Positions 1 to 8,004 of a stretch of DNA of 32,986 bases are shown piece by piece. The stretch lies in contig CAJTMQ010000012.1 in NCBI GenBank assembly GCA_910577215.1, forward strand, positions 1 through 32,986, given 5' to 3'. Numbering within the stretch: position 1 is the first letter of the stretch; each line of letters begins with the position of its first letter. Position numbers and translations under genes: made by a program. Source of the stretch: an uncultured Eubacterium sp. (GTDB taxonomy: Bacteria > Bacillota > Clostridia > Oscillospirales > Acutalibacteraceae). Under the pieces are notes generated by a model. That model did not search any database. It worked only from the letters and a program-made list of their open reading frames with translations, and had not been told where the DNA came from.

Positions 1-4
1 GAAA

Positions 5-1117
5 ATGAAAACAACAAGGCAAAAAAACAAAATAAAAATCCTGACAGCAATCATTTCAATTATCCTTATCACTGTAACATCTCTGCTTTTATATATAAAT
101 CTTGCGCCTATCCATAATCCTGAAATTCTTTTAAAGAAATATATAAATGCTGTTTACAATGAGGATTGGAAAACTGTTTATAATAGCATAACAATAAAAT
201 ATTCCCCATTTGTAACTGAAGAAACATTTTTACAATATTGCCCCAAAATCAGATTTACACAAGCAACCATAACAGATTTCGAGGCAGAAAAAATAAAAGA
301 AGAGAACGAGCTTCATTATTACAGCATCAACTATATTGCGGATGATAATTCAACCGGAACTTTTTATTTAACGGTAAAGGAAATAAATAAAGGCAAATAT
401 GCTGTTTGTCCTACAACAGGAAACTTCGGTACGTTGTCTGTTTATTCCGCCGGTACAACAAAAATAACACTTAATGACACTGAACTGTCTTCAACAGATA
501 TAACAGAAACAGACCCTATTACGAACAATCAATATACCCTCAGCAAATTCACCATTGAAGATTTGCTGCCCGGCACATATTATCTTACTGCTGAAAACGA
601 GTACTTTGATAAAATCACAACAGAAATTGTTATAGATGATGACTGTAATGACGCAGAACTGTATCTTGAGCAGACTATGAGTGAAAACGGATTCAATAAG
701 CTGTGCAGTGATTCAAAAAATATTATTTCAAACATATATAACGGCATAATTCATAATAATCTTAACAAAGAAACCCTGCCGCTGAGCACATCGTTTGCAT
801 CAGAGGATTATGATGCATTTATAAATTCGATTTCAGATGACCTATGCAAGGATAATCCCAATTACAATATAACGGAATTTGAAATAACGGATTGCAAACC
901 TAAAAACGGGCATAAAGGCATTAAAATCAACAGCAAAAAAGAGGATAATATAGATATTATATTCGTTATTGATTATAAATACACAGCACAAAACCCTGAT
1001 TATCTGGGTGAGCAATATACAGCACAAAAATCAGACACCGGATATTTTTATATTCAATATGTTCTTGAAAACGGAAGCTGGAAAATAAACAATATTTCTC
1101 AGCAAATTTGGGTTTAA
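5..1117 (+). CDS. Membrane-anchored extracytoplasmic protein, TcaA/NTF2-like, unknown function
   Basis: The 370-residue product has a short basic N-terminus and one hydrophobic segment at about residues 10-30, so it is probably a signal-anchored protein facing outward. Residues about 38-135 look like an NTF2-like fold of the kind found at the N-terminus of penicillin-binding and TcaA-like proteins (LLKKYINAVYNEDWKTVYN). A beta-rich middle part, about 140-225, is followed by a second alpha/beta part rich in Asn, Asp and Lys. I recognise no catalytic motif. The next gene starts 10 bases after its stop, so the two are likely co-transcribed and may share a cell-envelope role. Only four bases precede the ATG and the frame is open to the window edge, but the position of the hydrophobic segment fits this start. 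The fold assignment is a weak resemblance. Confidence 0.7.
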   Translation: MKTTRQKNKIKILTAIISIILITVTSLLLYINLAPIHNPEILLKKYINAVYNEDWKTVYNSITIKYSPFVTEETFLQYCPKIRFTQATITDFEAEKIKEENELHYYSINYIADDNSTGTFYLTVKEINKGKYAVCPTTGNFGTLSVYSAGTTKITLNDTELSSTDITETDPITNNQYTLSKFTIEDLLPGTYYLTAENEYFDKITTEIVIDDDCNDAELYLEQTMSENGFNKLCSDSKNIISNIYNGIIHNNLNKETLPLSTSFASEDYDAFINSISDDLCKDNPNYNITEFEITDCKPKNGHKGIKINSKKEDNIDIIFVIDYKYTAQNPDYLGEQYTAQKSDTGYFYIQYVLENGSWKINNISQQIWV

Positions 1118-1127
1118 GAGGTAGAAA

Positions 1128-2657
1128 ATGAGCAACACAAGAAGCAAATCCTTAACAGTTATAATATTCACATTCATTATATTAATTATAACAATTGCTA
1201 TATTTCAGATTACTGCTGCAGTAAATTTAAAAAGCATTAAAAACTATACGGCTGAAAATCATATAATACCGTCCTTCAGTGTAATAGCCAACGATGGTCA
1301 TATAAAATCTCAGCCTATGGCATTTGCAATTCCGAAAGCCAATATCAATAAAGGCGAAGAAGTAAAAATTGTTTCACATAATAAAAAATGGTGCAAAATT
1401 GTTTATTATAAAAACAACACCGTTAAAACAGGCTATCTTCACATAGAGGACATAATGGGAATTAATGATGAAACCTTTGAAACAGAAGAAGTAATTGATA
1501 ATTCCGCTACACCCTCTCCTGAAAAGCTTTCCTTTTCATCTGCCAAATATAAGGTTGATAAAAACAATACCCTTGATTTAACCAAACAGCTTGAGATAAC
1601 CGATAATGCAGATATAAAATGGACAACCTCTAACCCTGAAATTGTAACGGTTGAAAACGGCAAAATCAGCGGCAAAAATGAAGGCTCTGCCGTAATATAT
1701 GCTACATCAGGCGGCAAAACTGCTCACTGCACCATTGATGTAAGAGCCATCAACGGACACGCAAAAGGTGAGCTGAAAATGAAAAATGCTTACGGCAACA
1801 ATATAAATTACCATCCATCTGTTTTATATTTTAAAGACGGCTGGAACGGCTATAAATACTGGCTTGCACACACACCATATGAAAGATGCAATGATTATTG
1901 GGAAAACCCCCATATTATGGCAAGCAATGATTTAACACACTGGGAGGCTCCCAACTGCTTTGAAAACCCTCTTGAAGCAGTTCCTGATGATTATGAATAC
2001 GGTATAAGCTATAATTCAGATACCGAGCTTGTTTATAACAGCGATACAGACACACTTGAATGCTGGTGGAGAAATTATCACTATACCACGCTTGAGGTTT
2101 CTCTCAGAAGAAGAACCACATCAGATGGAGTTCACTGGACGGATACTGAAAATATGCTTGTTTTCAACTTAAAAAAGGAGGATTTTTTAAGCCCTGCCAT
2201 TCTTTATGAAAACGGCATGTATAAGATGTGGTCAATCAATCACAAATCGCATTATGATATTGAATACCGTGAAAGCAAGGACGGAAAGCAATGGAGCAAA
2301 AAACGTAAAATTGAACTTGAATATGAAGATCCTAAATACATTAACTGGCACCTTGATGTTATTCATACTCCAAAGGGATATGAAATGGATATTTCGGCAT
2401 TCTTAAAGGGCACAAGGGATCACACGGTTATGCCGCTCTTCTATTCCTATTCACCTGACAATGTTACGTGGACAAAAGCACGCATTATGCTTACTCCGGG
2501 TCAGGGAGCTAATGATTGGGATAACAAAGGACTTTACCGCTCCTGCCTGCTTTACGCTGATGATAAGTACTACCTTTTCTACAGCGGAATAAACAAAAAA
2601 ACCGGTCCTGTGGGCATAGGCATGATTTCGGGCGACAATGTATTTCATATGAATTAA
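1128..2657 (+). CDS. Secreted/anchored SH3-BIG2-beta-propeller protein (GH43/GH32-like fold)
   Basis: The 509-residue protein has an N-terminal membrane anchor (about 9-31). An SH3-like region (about 60-110) follows, with KGEEVKIVSHNKKWCKIVYY then TGYLHIEDI. Next is a bacterial Ig-like BIG2 domain (about 133-206) with IKWTTSNPEIVTVENGKISG. The C-terminal 280 residues carry repeated blade motifs such as HPSVLYFKDG, SPAILYENGMYKMWS and RSCLLYADDKYYLFYSG, with 'SNDLTHW' and 'SPDNVTW' turns. These are typical of five-bladed propellers of the GH43/GH32/GH130 type. SH3 and BIG2 modules usually bind wall or surface polymers, so a cell-envelope glycan is a reasonable but unproven target. I could not assign the three catalytic acids, so hydrolase activity is uncertain. 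A GAGGT ribosome binding site sits in the 10-base gap after the upstream gene, and a terminator follows. Confidence 0.75.
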   Translation: MSNTRSKSLTVIIFTFIILIITIAIFQITAAVNLKSIKNYTAENHIIPSFSVIANDGHIKSQPMAFAIPKANINKGEEVKIVSHNKKWCKIVYYKNNTVKTGYLHIEDIMGINDETFETEEVIDNSATPSPEKLSFSSAKYKVDKNNTLDLTKQLEITDNADIKWTTSNPEIVTVENGKISGKNEGSAVIYATSGGKTAHCTIDVRAINGHAKGELKMKNAYGNNINYHPSVLYFKDGWNGYKYWLAHTPYERCNDYWENPHIMASNDLTHWEAPNCFENPLEAVPDDYEYGISYNSDTELVYNSDTDTLECWWRNYHYTTLEVSLRRRTTSDGVHWTDTENMLVFNLKKEDFLSPAILYENGMYKMWSINHKSHYDIEYRESKDGKQWSKKRKIELEYEDPKYINWHLDVIHTPKGYEMDISAFLKGTRDHTVMPLFYSYSPDNVTWTKARIMLTPGQGANDWDNKGLYRSCLLYADDKYYLFYSGINKKTGPVGIGMISGDNVFHMN

Positions 2658-2662
2658 ATTAT

Positions 2663-2697
2663 AAAAGAGACTGTCTCATTTGAGATAGTCTCTTTTG
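2663..2697. terminator. Bidirectional intrinsic terminator
   Basis: The arms AAAGAGACTGTCTCA and TGAGATAGTCTCTTT pair around a short TT-containing loop, with one G:T pair, and T/A tracts flank both sides. It lies between the convergent genes ending at 2657 (plus) and 2700 (minus) and can serve both. Confidence 0.85.
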
Positions 2698-2699
2698 TT

Positions 2700-3050
2700 T
2701 CAAATGTTTTTTTCATTGCTAAAACCATATCTGTATAATACACGTTCCGCCATTTCGGCAAATTCGGAGTTTGCACCCCAGCTGATATTGAAAATACCTT
2801 CGCCTCCGCCTGAGCCGATAATATCTGCCGTTTGTGCATCCTCACTTTCCACAAGCATTACCGTAAGACTTGCATAGCCTCCGTTGCGCATATAATATTT
2901 TTCAAATGAAAGCAATATCACACTGACATCATCTAAACTTCTTCGGCTGTCACAAACCAATTCCGCATTGATTTCACCTTTCAAAATACCGGCTAATTGC
3001 TTAATCTCTTTGCTTTTATCTCCCTTCATTTTTATATTTACACTGCTCAT
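2700..3050 (-). CDS. DUF6054-like small protein
   Basis: This is a 116-residue soluble protein with no signal peptide or membrane segment. The sequence starts MSSVNIKMKG, has a central part with SVILLSFEKYYMRNGGYASL, and a Gly-rich turn IIGSGGGEGIFNISWGANSEF. It ends in an amphipathic helix, EFAEMAERVLYRYGF. The pattern fits my memory of the DUF6054 family of Firmicutes, which has no assigned function; I could not check this by search. It lies 58 bases downstream of a small XRE regulator on the same strand, so the two are probably one transcript. An AAGGG motif precedes the ATG. Confidence 0.7.
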   Translation of the reverse strand: MSSVNIKMKGDKSKEIKQLAGILKGEINAELVCDSRRSLDDVSVILLSFEKYYMRNGGYASLTVMLVESEDAQTADIIGSGGGEGIFNISWGANSEFAEMAERVLYRYGFSNEKNI

Positions 3051-3108
3051 ATTAATACCCTTTCATTCTATAATCTATGGATTGCTGCTGTCACCAGATA
3101 AAACCAAT

Positions 3109-3345
3109 TCATTTTAATCGTTTTTCTATTTCTATAATGATATCACTCATTTTAATATCCATTGCCGTAGAAATTCTGTAAAGCGTTTCAAGGGTGGGTT
3201 TGCGTTCACCCCTTTCTATTGCGCTTAAATGCGTTCTTCCTATATCGGCAAGACCGCTAAGCACTTCCTGACTGATACCTTTTTTCTTTCTTAAATCTGC
3301 AATAACCTCGCCCACGATTTTTGAATCAAGTGTTGGAATAAACAT
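3109..3345 (-). CDS. XRE-family helix-turn-helix regulator, single domain
   Basis: The 78-residue protein consists almost entirely of a Cro/C1-type HTH. Helices 2-3 read QEVLSGLADIGRTHLSAIE, followed by RGERKPTLETLYRISTAMDI, the standard XRE consensus. With no effector domain it is a minimal DNA-binding protein, and its targets are probably its own promoter and neighbours. It is transcribed away from the DUF5067-like gene, with a 127-base divergent region between them, and upstream of the DUF6054-like gene. A GAGGT motif eight bases before the ATG supports the start. Function beyond DNA binding cannot be read from the sequence. Confidence 0.88.
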   Translation of the reverse strand: MFIPTLDSKIVGEVIADLRKKKGISQEVLSGLADIGRTHLSAIERGERKPTLETLYRISTAMDIKMSDIIIEIEKRLK

Positions 3346-3413
3346 ATTTCATACCTCAAAATTATTTCTAATTTAAGTGTATGCTGTTTTTTCATAGTTA
3401 TTGAACACATATG

Positions 3414-3442
3414 TTGCATAATGAATACTTATGTGTTATTAT
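3414..3442 (+). promoter_or_regulatory. Sigma-A promoter for the gene at 3473
   Basis: TTGCAT (3414-3419), a 17-base spacer and TATTAT (3437-3442), with an upstream TG giving an extended -10 (TGTTATTAT). The -10 box lies inside the longer open frame that begins at 3431, which supports the later start at 3473. Confidence 0.6.
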
Positions 3443-3472
3443 TGTTTCATAAACAAAAGGAGGTTTGTTAAA

Positions 3473-4054
3473 ATGGCAAACGAAATTCAAACAAATAGTG
3501 CTGAAGTACAGCAGGCAGTTGACACAGCTTTAAAAGAGCAAAAGAAAAAGAAAAGAAATACAAGATTAATTATTCTTGGAGTTATTCTTGCAGTCATTAT
3601 TATAATTGTTGCAGTTTCCGGAGGTTCATCTGAAAGCAATAATGATTCTGACCCTCAAGGCAACAATAGTTCTGTATCTGCAGAAAAAGAAGAAACAAAT
3701 GGTATTATCGGAGATTATATATGTACAATCAAATCAGCTACAGTATGTAAAAACTGGGAAGGCAAAGACTCTGTAAAGATTACATATGAATTCACAAATA
3801 ATGCTGGCAGTGCAGAAAGCTTTGATCTCGCATTATCAGATGAATTATATCAGAATGGTGTAGGTTTGGAATCAAGCTTTATTAGCTCTGATGATGACGA
3901 CTGGGGACTTGATGTAAAAATTAAACCCGGCACAACAAAGGAAGTATCTAAGGTATATATTCTAAGAGATAAAGAAACTCCAATAGATGTAGAAATTTCC
4001 GAACTTATTTCATTTAGTAATGATAAATTAACATATACTATTGATCTACAATAG
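3473..4054 (+). CDS. Membrane-anchored DUF5067/Ig-like extracytoplasmic protein
   Basis: The 193-residue protein has a cytoplasmic N-terminus of about 30 residues with a Lys-rich stretch (EQKKKKRNTR). One membrane helix follows at about 31-48, then a low-complexity Ser/Asn/Asp linker. A C-terminal beta-rich domain begins at about residue 75 and contains KITYEFTNNAGSAESF, then KIKPGTTKEVSKVYIL. The domain resembles DUF5067/DUF4352 immunoglobulin-like modules of Gram-positive surface proteins; this is recognition by pattern only. I chose the ATG at 3473 over an upstream in-frame ATG at 3431 because an AGGAGG lies just before it and a good promoter overlaps the upstream start. The stop codon is TAG, and a strong terminator follows. 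Confidence 0.8.
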   Translation: MANEIQTNSAEVQQAVDTALKEQKKKKRNTRLIILGVILAVIIIIVAVSGGSSESNNDSDPQGNNSSVSAEKEETNGIIGDYICTIKSATVCKNWEGKDSVKITYEFTNNAGSAESFDLALSDELYQNGVGLESSFISSDDDDWGLDVKIKPGTTKEVSKVYILRDKETPIDVEISELISFSNDKLTYTIDLQ

Positions 4055-4057
4055 ATA

Positions 4058-4098
4058 AAAAAGCAGCAAACATTCATGTAGAATGCTTGCTGCTTTTT
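4058..4098. terminator. Bidirectional intrinsic terminator
   Basis: AAAAAGCAGCAA and CATTC pair with GAATG and TTGCTGCTTTTT around a short loop; A and T tracts at both ends let it end the convergent genes stopping at 4054 and 4109. Confidence 0.88.
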
Positions 4099-4108
4099 AA
4101 AATTGTAA

Positions 4109-4378
4109 TTAATGAATGCTGTTATAAAATTTAGATAACAATTCGTGCAGTTTATTAAGCTCGTCTTCAGAAAAAGAATTCAGAATATTATTTGCATTGA
4201 GGTCTCTGTTATGATGTAACATATGACCGCATTTTCTTAAATCCATTATAACCTGCTCGTTTAATGTTTTCGGAGCACTGTTAACATCCTGTTTACCAAA
4301 ATGCTCAATTCCCCTTCCGCAGCTTAATTCGTCTACCGAACAATGCCTGTGACAGCAAGGACATTTTTCTTTACCCAT
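4109..4378 (-). CDS. Small Cys/His-rich putative metal-binding protein
   Basis: The 89-residue protein begins with a dense Cys/His cluster, MGKEKCPCCHRHC, followed by DELSCGRG. Cys residues fall at 6, 8, 9, 13 and 20 and His at 10 and 12, so binding of zinc or an iron-sulfur cluster is plausible. The C-terminal half, ending SEDELNKLHELLSKF, resembles the last helix of MarR-type regulators. The winged helix itself is not present, so this may be a shortened, cluster-bearing relative or an accessory protein. A strong AAAGGAGG site precedes the ATG. It is a single-gene unit ending at the shared terminator at 4058-4098. No function is assigned; the metal binding is inferred. Confidence 0.75.
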   Translation of the reverse strand: MGKEKCPCCHRHCSVDELSCGRGIEHFGKQDVNSAPKTLNEQVIMDLRKCGHMLHHNRDLNANNILNSFSEDELNKLHELLSKFYNSIH

Positions 4379-4555
4379 TTCAATACCTCCTTTCGGAACT
4401 ATATTAACGGGAAGCTACCATAAACCTAAATATTATTTATCAGTAACACGATATTACATAGAATTACGAACATCTGAATAAGCATTGTTCTGTACTTTTG
4501 TTATTCCGTATTCTGATATATACATTATATATTATACAGATATTTTATGTCAATA

Positions 4556-4590
4556 ATCAAAAAAACACCCACTATGAATATCATAGCGGG
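4556..4590 (-). terminator. Intrinsic terminator of the dapF-dapL-purC-purB operon
   Basis: Read on the minus strand, CCCGCTATGA pairs with CATAGTGGG around a short loop and is followed by GTTTTTTTG. It lies ten bases after the purB stop. Confidence 0.85.
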
Positions 4591-4599
4591 TTAAATGCT

Positions 4600-6033
4600 T
4601 TATACGTTTATTTCAACATCAATTCCGAGCAAATCCTTATTCGCATCAAGAATCGGTTTTACGGTTTCCGCAAGGAAATCCGCAGTTTGCTGAGGTGCTC
4701 TTCCAACAAAGTTTTCAGGCTTCATGATAGCCATAATTTCTTCCTTTGTCATCATAAATGCAGGGTCAGCAGCAATTCTGTCTATCAAATCATTCTTGCC
4801 GCCCTCAACCTTAACAACTGCACCTGCAGCCATTGAGTGAACACGGATTTTTTCGTGAAGCTCCTGACGGTCACCGCCTTTTTTAACAGCATCCATCATA
4901 ATATTTTCGGTTGCCATAAACGGAAGCTCACTCATAAGGCGTGCTTCAACAACCTTAGGATAAACAACAAGACCGCTTGTAACATTGATGTACAAATCAA
5001 GAATACCATCTGTTGCAAGGAATGCCTCTGCAACGGAAACACGCTTATTTGCACTGTCATCCAGTGTTCTTTCAAACCACTGCGCAGATGCTGTCCATGC
5101 AGGGTTAAGTGCATCAATCATAACATAGCGTGAAAGAGATGCAATTCTTTCGCTTCTCATAGGGTTGCGCTTATATGCCATTGCGGATGAGCCAATCTGA
5201 TTCTTCTCAAACGGCTCTTCAACTTCCTTGAGATTCTGAAGAAGTCTTAAATCATTTGAGAACTTGCAGCAGGACTGTGCAATAAGAGCAAGGCAGTTGC
5301 AAACAATTGTATCAAGCTTTCTTGCATAGGTCTGACCGCTTACAGGGAAGCAGGCTTTAAAGCCCATTTTTTCTGCAATCTTTCTGTCAAGTTCCTTACA
5401 CTTTTCGTGATCGCCGTTGAAAAGCTCAAGGAAGGATGCCTGCGTGCCTGTTGTACCCTTTGAGCCAAGAAGCATAAGGGTATCAAGCACATGCTCAACC
5501 TCTTCATAATCCATAACAAGATCCATAAGCCAGAGTGTTGCACGCTTACCTACTGTTGTTGGCTGTGCCGGCTGAAAATGAGTAAATCCAAGGCACGGCA
5601 TATCCTTATATTCATCGGCAAACTTCGCAACCGAAGCAATTGCATTAACAAGCTTTTTCTTTATAAGGAGAAGTGCTTCCTTCATTGTGATAACATCTGT
5701 ATTATCACCAACATAGCAGCTTGTTGCACCAAGATGAATGATTCCCTTTGCATTAGGGCACTGCTCACCGTATGCATGAACGTGACTCATAACATCGTGG
5801 CGGAATTTCTTTTCATATTCCTGTGCCACCTCATAGTTAATATCATCTGCATGTGCTTTAAGCTCTTCTATCTGTTCCTTTGTAACGTTTAATCCAAGCT
5901 CATTTTCTGTTTCTGCAAGTGCAATCCAAAGCTTTCTCCATGTTTTGAATTTAAAATCGGGAGAATAGATATACTGCATTTCCTTGCTTGCGTAACGAGC
6001 GTTAAACGGAGAATTATATGTATTATTCGGCAT
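4600..6033 (-). CDS. purB: Adenylosuccinate lyase
   Basis: PurB is a cytosolic tetrameric lyase acting twice in purine synthesis. It splits SAICAR to AICAR plus fumarate, and adenylosuccinate to AMP plus fumarate. The 477-residue sequence is full length and carries the fumarase/aspartase signature GSSAMAYKRNPMRSERIASL at about 280-300. The family's HLGATS motif (IIHLGATSCYVGDNTD) and a TVGKRATLW helix are also present. Its ATG shares one base with the purC stop (TAATG at 6031-6035), so translation is coupled, and the two enzymes catalyse consecutive steps. Last gene of a four-gene operon that ends at the terminator at 4556-4590. Confidence 0.97.
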   Translation of the reverse strand: MPNNTYNSPFNARYASKEMQYIYSPDFKFKTWRKLWIALAETENELGLNVTKEQIEELKAHADDINYEVAQEYEKKFRHDVMSHVHAYGEQCPNAKGIIHLGATSCYVGDNTDVITMKEALLLIKKKLVNAIASVAKFADEYKDMPCLGFTHFQPAQPTTVGKRATLWLMDLVMDYEEVEHVLDTLMLLGSKGTTGTQASFLELFNGDHEKCKELDRKIAEKMGFKACFPVSGQTYARKLDTIVCNCLALIAQSCCKFSNDLRLLQNLKEVEEPFEKNQIGSSAMAYKRNPMRSERIASLSRYVMIDALNPAWTASAQWFERTLDDSANKRVSVAEAFLATDGILDLYINVTSGLVVYPKVVEARLMSELPFMATENIMMDAVKKGGDRQELHEKIRVHSMAAGAVVKVEGGKNDLIDRIAADPAFMMTKEEIMAIMKPENFVGRAPQQTADFLAETVKPILDANKDLLGIDVEINV

Positions 6034-6746
6034 TATTTATCAAGTCCTGTTCTTTTCATCATTTCTGCGTATGCATCTTCTACACCGCCCATATCACGGC
6101 GGAAACGGTCCTTATCAAGCTTTTCGTGGGTTTCAATATCCCAGAAACGGCAGGTATCCGGGCTGATTTCATCAGCAAGAACAATTGTACCGTCTGAGGT
6201 CTTACCGAATTCAAGCTTAAAGTCAATCAGCTCAACACCGATTGATGCAAAATACTCTTTAAGAACATCATTAACCTTGAATGCCATTGCCTTAATTGTA
6301 TCAATATCTTCCTGTGTTGCAAAGCCGCAGGAAACAGCGTGATAACCGTTGATGAGCGGATCGCCGAGATCATCATCCTTATATGAAAATTCAATTGACG
6401 GGCATACAAAATCCATTCCCTCTTCAAGACCTAATCTTTTGCAGATTGAGCCTGCTGCACGGTTACGAATAATAACCTCAAGAGGAACAATGGTAACCTT
6501 TTTTACAGCTGTTTCTCTGTCAGAAAGCTCTTCAACAAAATGAGTAGGCACGCCTTTTGCTTCGAGAAGCTGCATAAGGTAGTTAGACATTTTGTTGTTT
6601 ACAACACCCTTGCCGACAATTGTACCCTTTTTAAGTCCGTTAAAAGCAGTTGCATCATCCTTGTAATCAACAATTACAACATCCGGATTTTCGGTTGCCC
6701 AAACCTTTTTTGCCTTTCCTTCATATAACTGTTCTGTTTTTGTCAT
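6033..6746 (-). CDS. purC: Phosphoribosylaminoimidazole-succinocarboxamide (SAICAR) synthase
   Basis: PurC uses ATP to join aspartate to CAIR, giving SAICAR, the substrate of PurB encoded next. The 237-residue protein is of the usual short bacterial length. It has the N-terminal YEGKAKKVWAT nucleotide-binding strand, the VPLEVIIRNRAAGSICKRLG motif, and the DFKLEFGKTSDGTIVLADEI signature with the metal/substrate acids, followed by SPDTCRFWD. Its ATG overlaps the dapL stop by four bases (ATGA, 6743-6746), so it depends on translation of the lysine-pathway gene upstream. The link between meso-DAP synthesis and purine synthesis in one operon is seen directly. The reason for it is not known; both draw on aspartate. 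Confidence 0.97.
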   Translation of the reverse strand: MTKTEQLYEGKAKKVWATENPDVVIVDYKDDATAFNGLKKGTIVGKGVVNNKMSNYLMQLLEAKGVPTHFVEELSDRETAVKKVTIVPLEVIIRNRAAGSICKRLGLEEGMDFVCPSIEFSYKDDDLGDPLINGYHAVSCGFATQEDIDTIKAMAFKVNDVLKEYFASIGVELIDFKLEFGKTSDGTIVLADEISPDTCRFWDIETHEKLDKDRFRRDMGGVEDAYAEMMKRTGLDK

Positions 6747-7984
6747 TTTACAAATCCTCCTATTTTAAATTGCTTGCCGTATACCGACTTAATGCGGTCT
6801 ACAGCTTCAATTGTTTTTTCATAATTACCGAAGGCTGTTAATCTTAAATAGCCCTCCCCGCTTGGTCCGAAGCCGGAGCCCGGAGTGCCGACCACCTGAC
6901 ATTTCTCAAGCAAATCATCAAAAAATTCCCATGATGTCATTCCTTCAGGAACGGAAAGCCATACATACGGTGAATTTTTAGCACCGTAGCAGGTAAAGCC
7001 TGCTTCTGTAAGTCCGTCAAAGATAACCTTTGCATTTCTCTGATAATAAGCAATAACCTCTTTTGTCTGCTTCTTGCCCTCTTCACTGTAAATAGCTTCA
7101 GCAGCACGCTGTGTAACATAGCTTACACCGTTAAACTTTGTTGCCTGGCGGCGTGCCCATAACGGATTCAGACTTGTGCCGTCAAATACAAGTTCCTTAG
7201 GAACAACTGTATATCCGCAGCGAACACCTGTAAAGCCTGCTGTTTTTGAGAAAGAGCGAAGCTCTATAGCACATTTCTTTGCACCCTCAATTTCATAAAT
7301 TGACTTTGGTGAATCATCTGTAATGAATGCTTCATACGCTGAATCGAAAAGAATAAGTGAATTATTCTCAAGTGCGTAATCAACCCAAACCTTCAGCTGC
7401 TCTTTTGAAGCAGTTACGCCGATAGGGTTATTCGGGAAGCAAAGATAAATAACATCAGCCTTTTCCTTTGGAAGCTCAGGCATAAAGCCGTTTTCTGCAG
7501 TACAGGGCATATAAATAATATTTTCATAAAGTCCATTATCACCCTTATCGCCGCTTCTGCCTGCCATAATGTTTGTATCAAGATAAACAGGGTAAACAGG
7601 ATCGCAGATAGCAACCTTATTATCCACACTGAAAATATCGCCTATATTGCCGCAGTCTGACTTAGCACCGTCTGAAAGGAAAATTTCGTCCTTTGCAATA
7701 TCAATTCCTCTGTCTGCATAATCATTCTTCTGAATGGCATCAAGAATAAAATCATATCCGTACTCAGGCGGATAGCCGCGGAAAGACTCCTCATTTGCCA
7801 TTTCATCAACAGCCTTGTGCATTGCTTCAATAACAGCAGGCACAAGAGGCTTGGTTACATCACCGATAGAAAGGCGGATAACCTCTTTATCAGGATGTGC
7901 AGCCTGATATTCACGCTGCTTCTTAGCAACGGTTGAAAACAAGTATGAGCTTTCAATCTTTAAAAAGTTTTCATTAATCTTCAT
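6743..7984 (-). CDS. dapL: LL-diaminopimelate aminotransferase
   Basis: DapL is a PLP enzyme that converts tetrahydrodipicolinate and glutamate directly to LL-diaminopimelate, bypassing the acylated intermediates. The 413-residue protein shows the fold-type I aminotransferase pattern: IRLSIGDVTKPL near the N-terminus, the SDGAKSDCGNIGDIFS loop, CFPNNPIGV at about 183-190, the DSAYEAFI strand, and the PLP lysine in RSFSKTAGFTGVRCGY (Lys247). These motifs are characteristic of DapL rather than of aspartate aminotransferase. The start has AGGAGG nine bases upstream. It follows dapF by 20 bases and overlaps purC by four, so meso-DAP for wall and lysine comes from a two-gene module here. No acylated-pathway genes are in the window. 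Confidence 0.96.
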   Translation of the reverse strand: MKINENFLKIESSYLFSTVAKKQREYQAAHPDKEVIRLSIGDVTKPLVPAVIEAMHKAVDEMANEESFRGYPPEYGYDFILDAIQKNDYADRGIDIAKDEIFLSDGAKSDCGNIGDIFSVDNKVAICDPVYPVYLDTNIMAGRSGDKGDNGLYENIIYMPCTAENGFMPELPKEKADVIYLCFPNNPIGVTASKEQLKVWVDYALENNSLILFDSAYEAFITDDSPKSIYEIEGAKKCAIELRSFSKTAGFTGVRCGYTVVPKELVFDGTSLNPLWARRQATKFNGVSYVTQRAAEAIYSEEGKKQTKEVIAYYQRNAKVIFDGLTEAGFTCYGAKNSPYVWLSVPEGMTSWEFFDDLLEKCQVVGTPGSGFGPSGEGYLRLTAFGNYEKTIEAVDRIKSVYGKQFKIGGFVK

Positions 7985-8004
7985 ATAATTAAACCTCCTA
8001 TAAT

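Noticed and set aside
4498..4836. A 112-residue plus-strand frame over the end of purB
   Set aside because: It is antisense to purB and its terminator and has no promoter or ribosome binding site.
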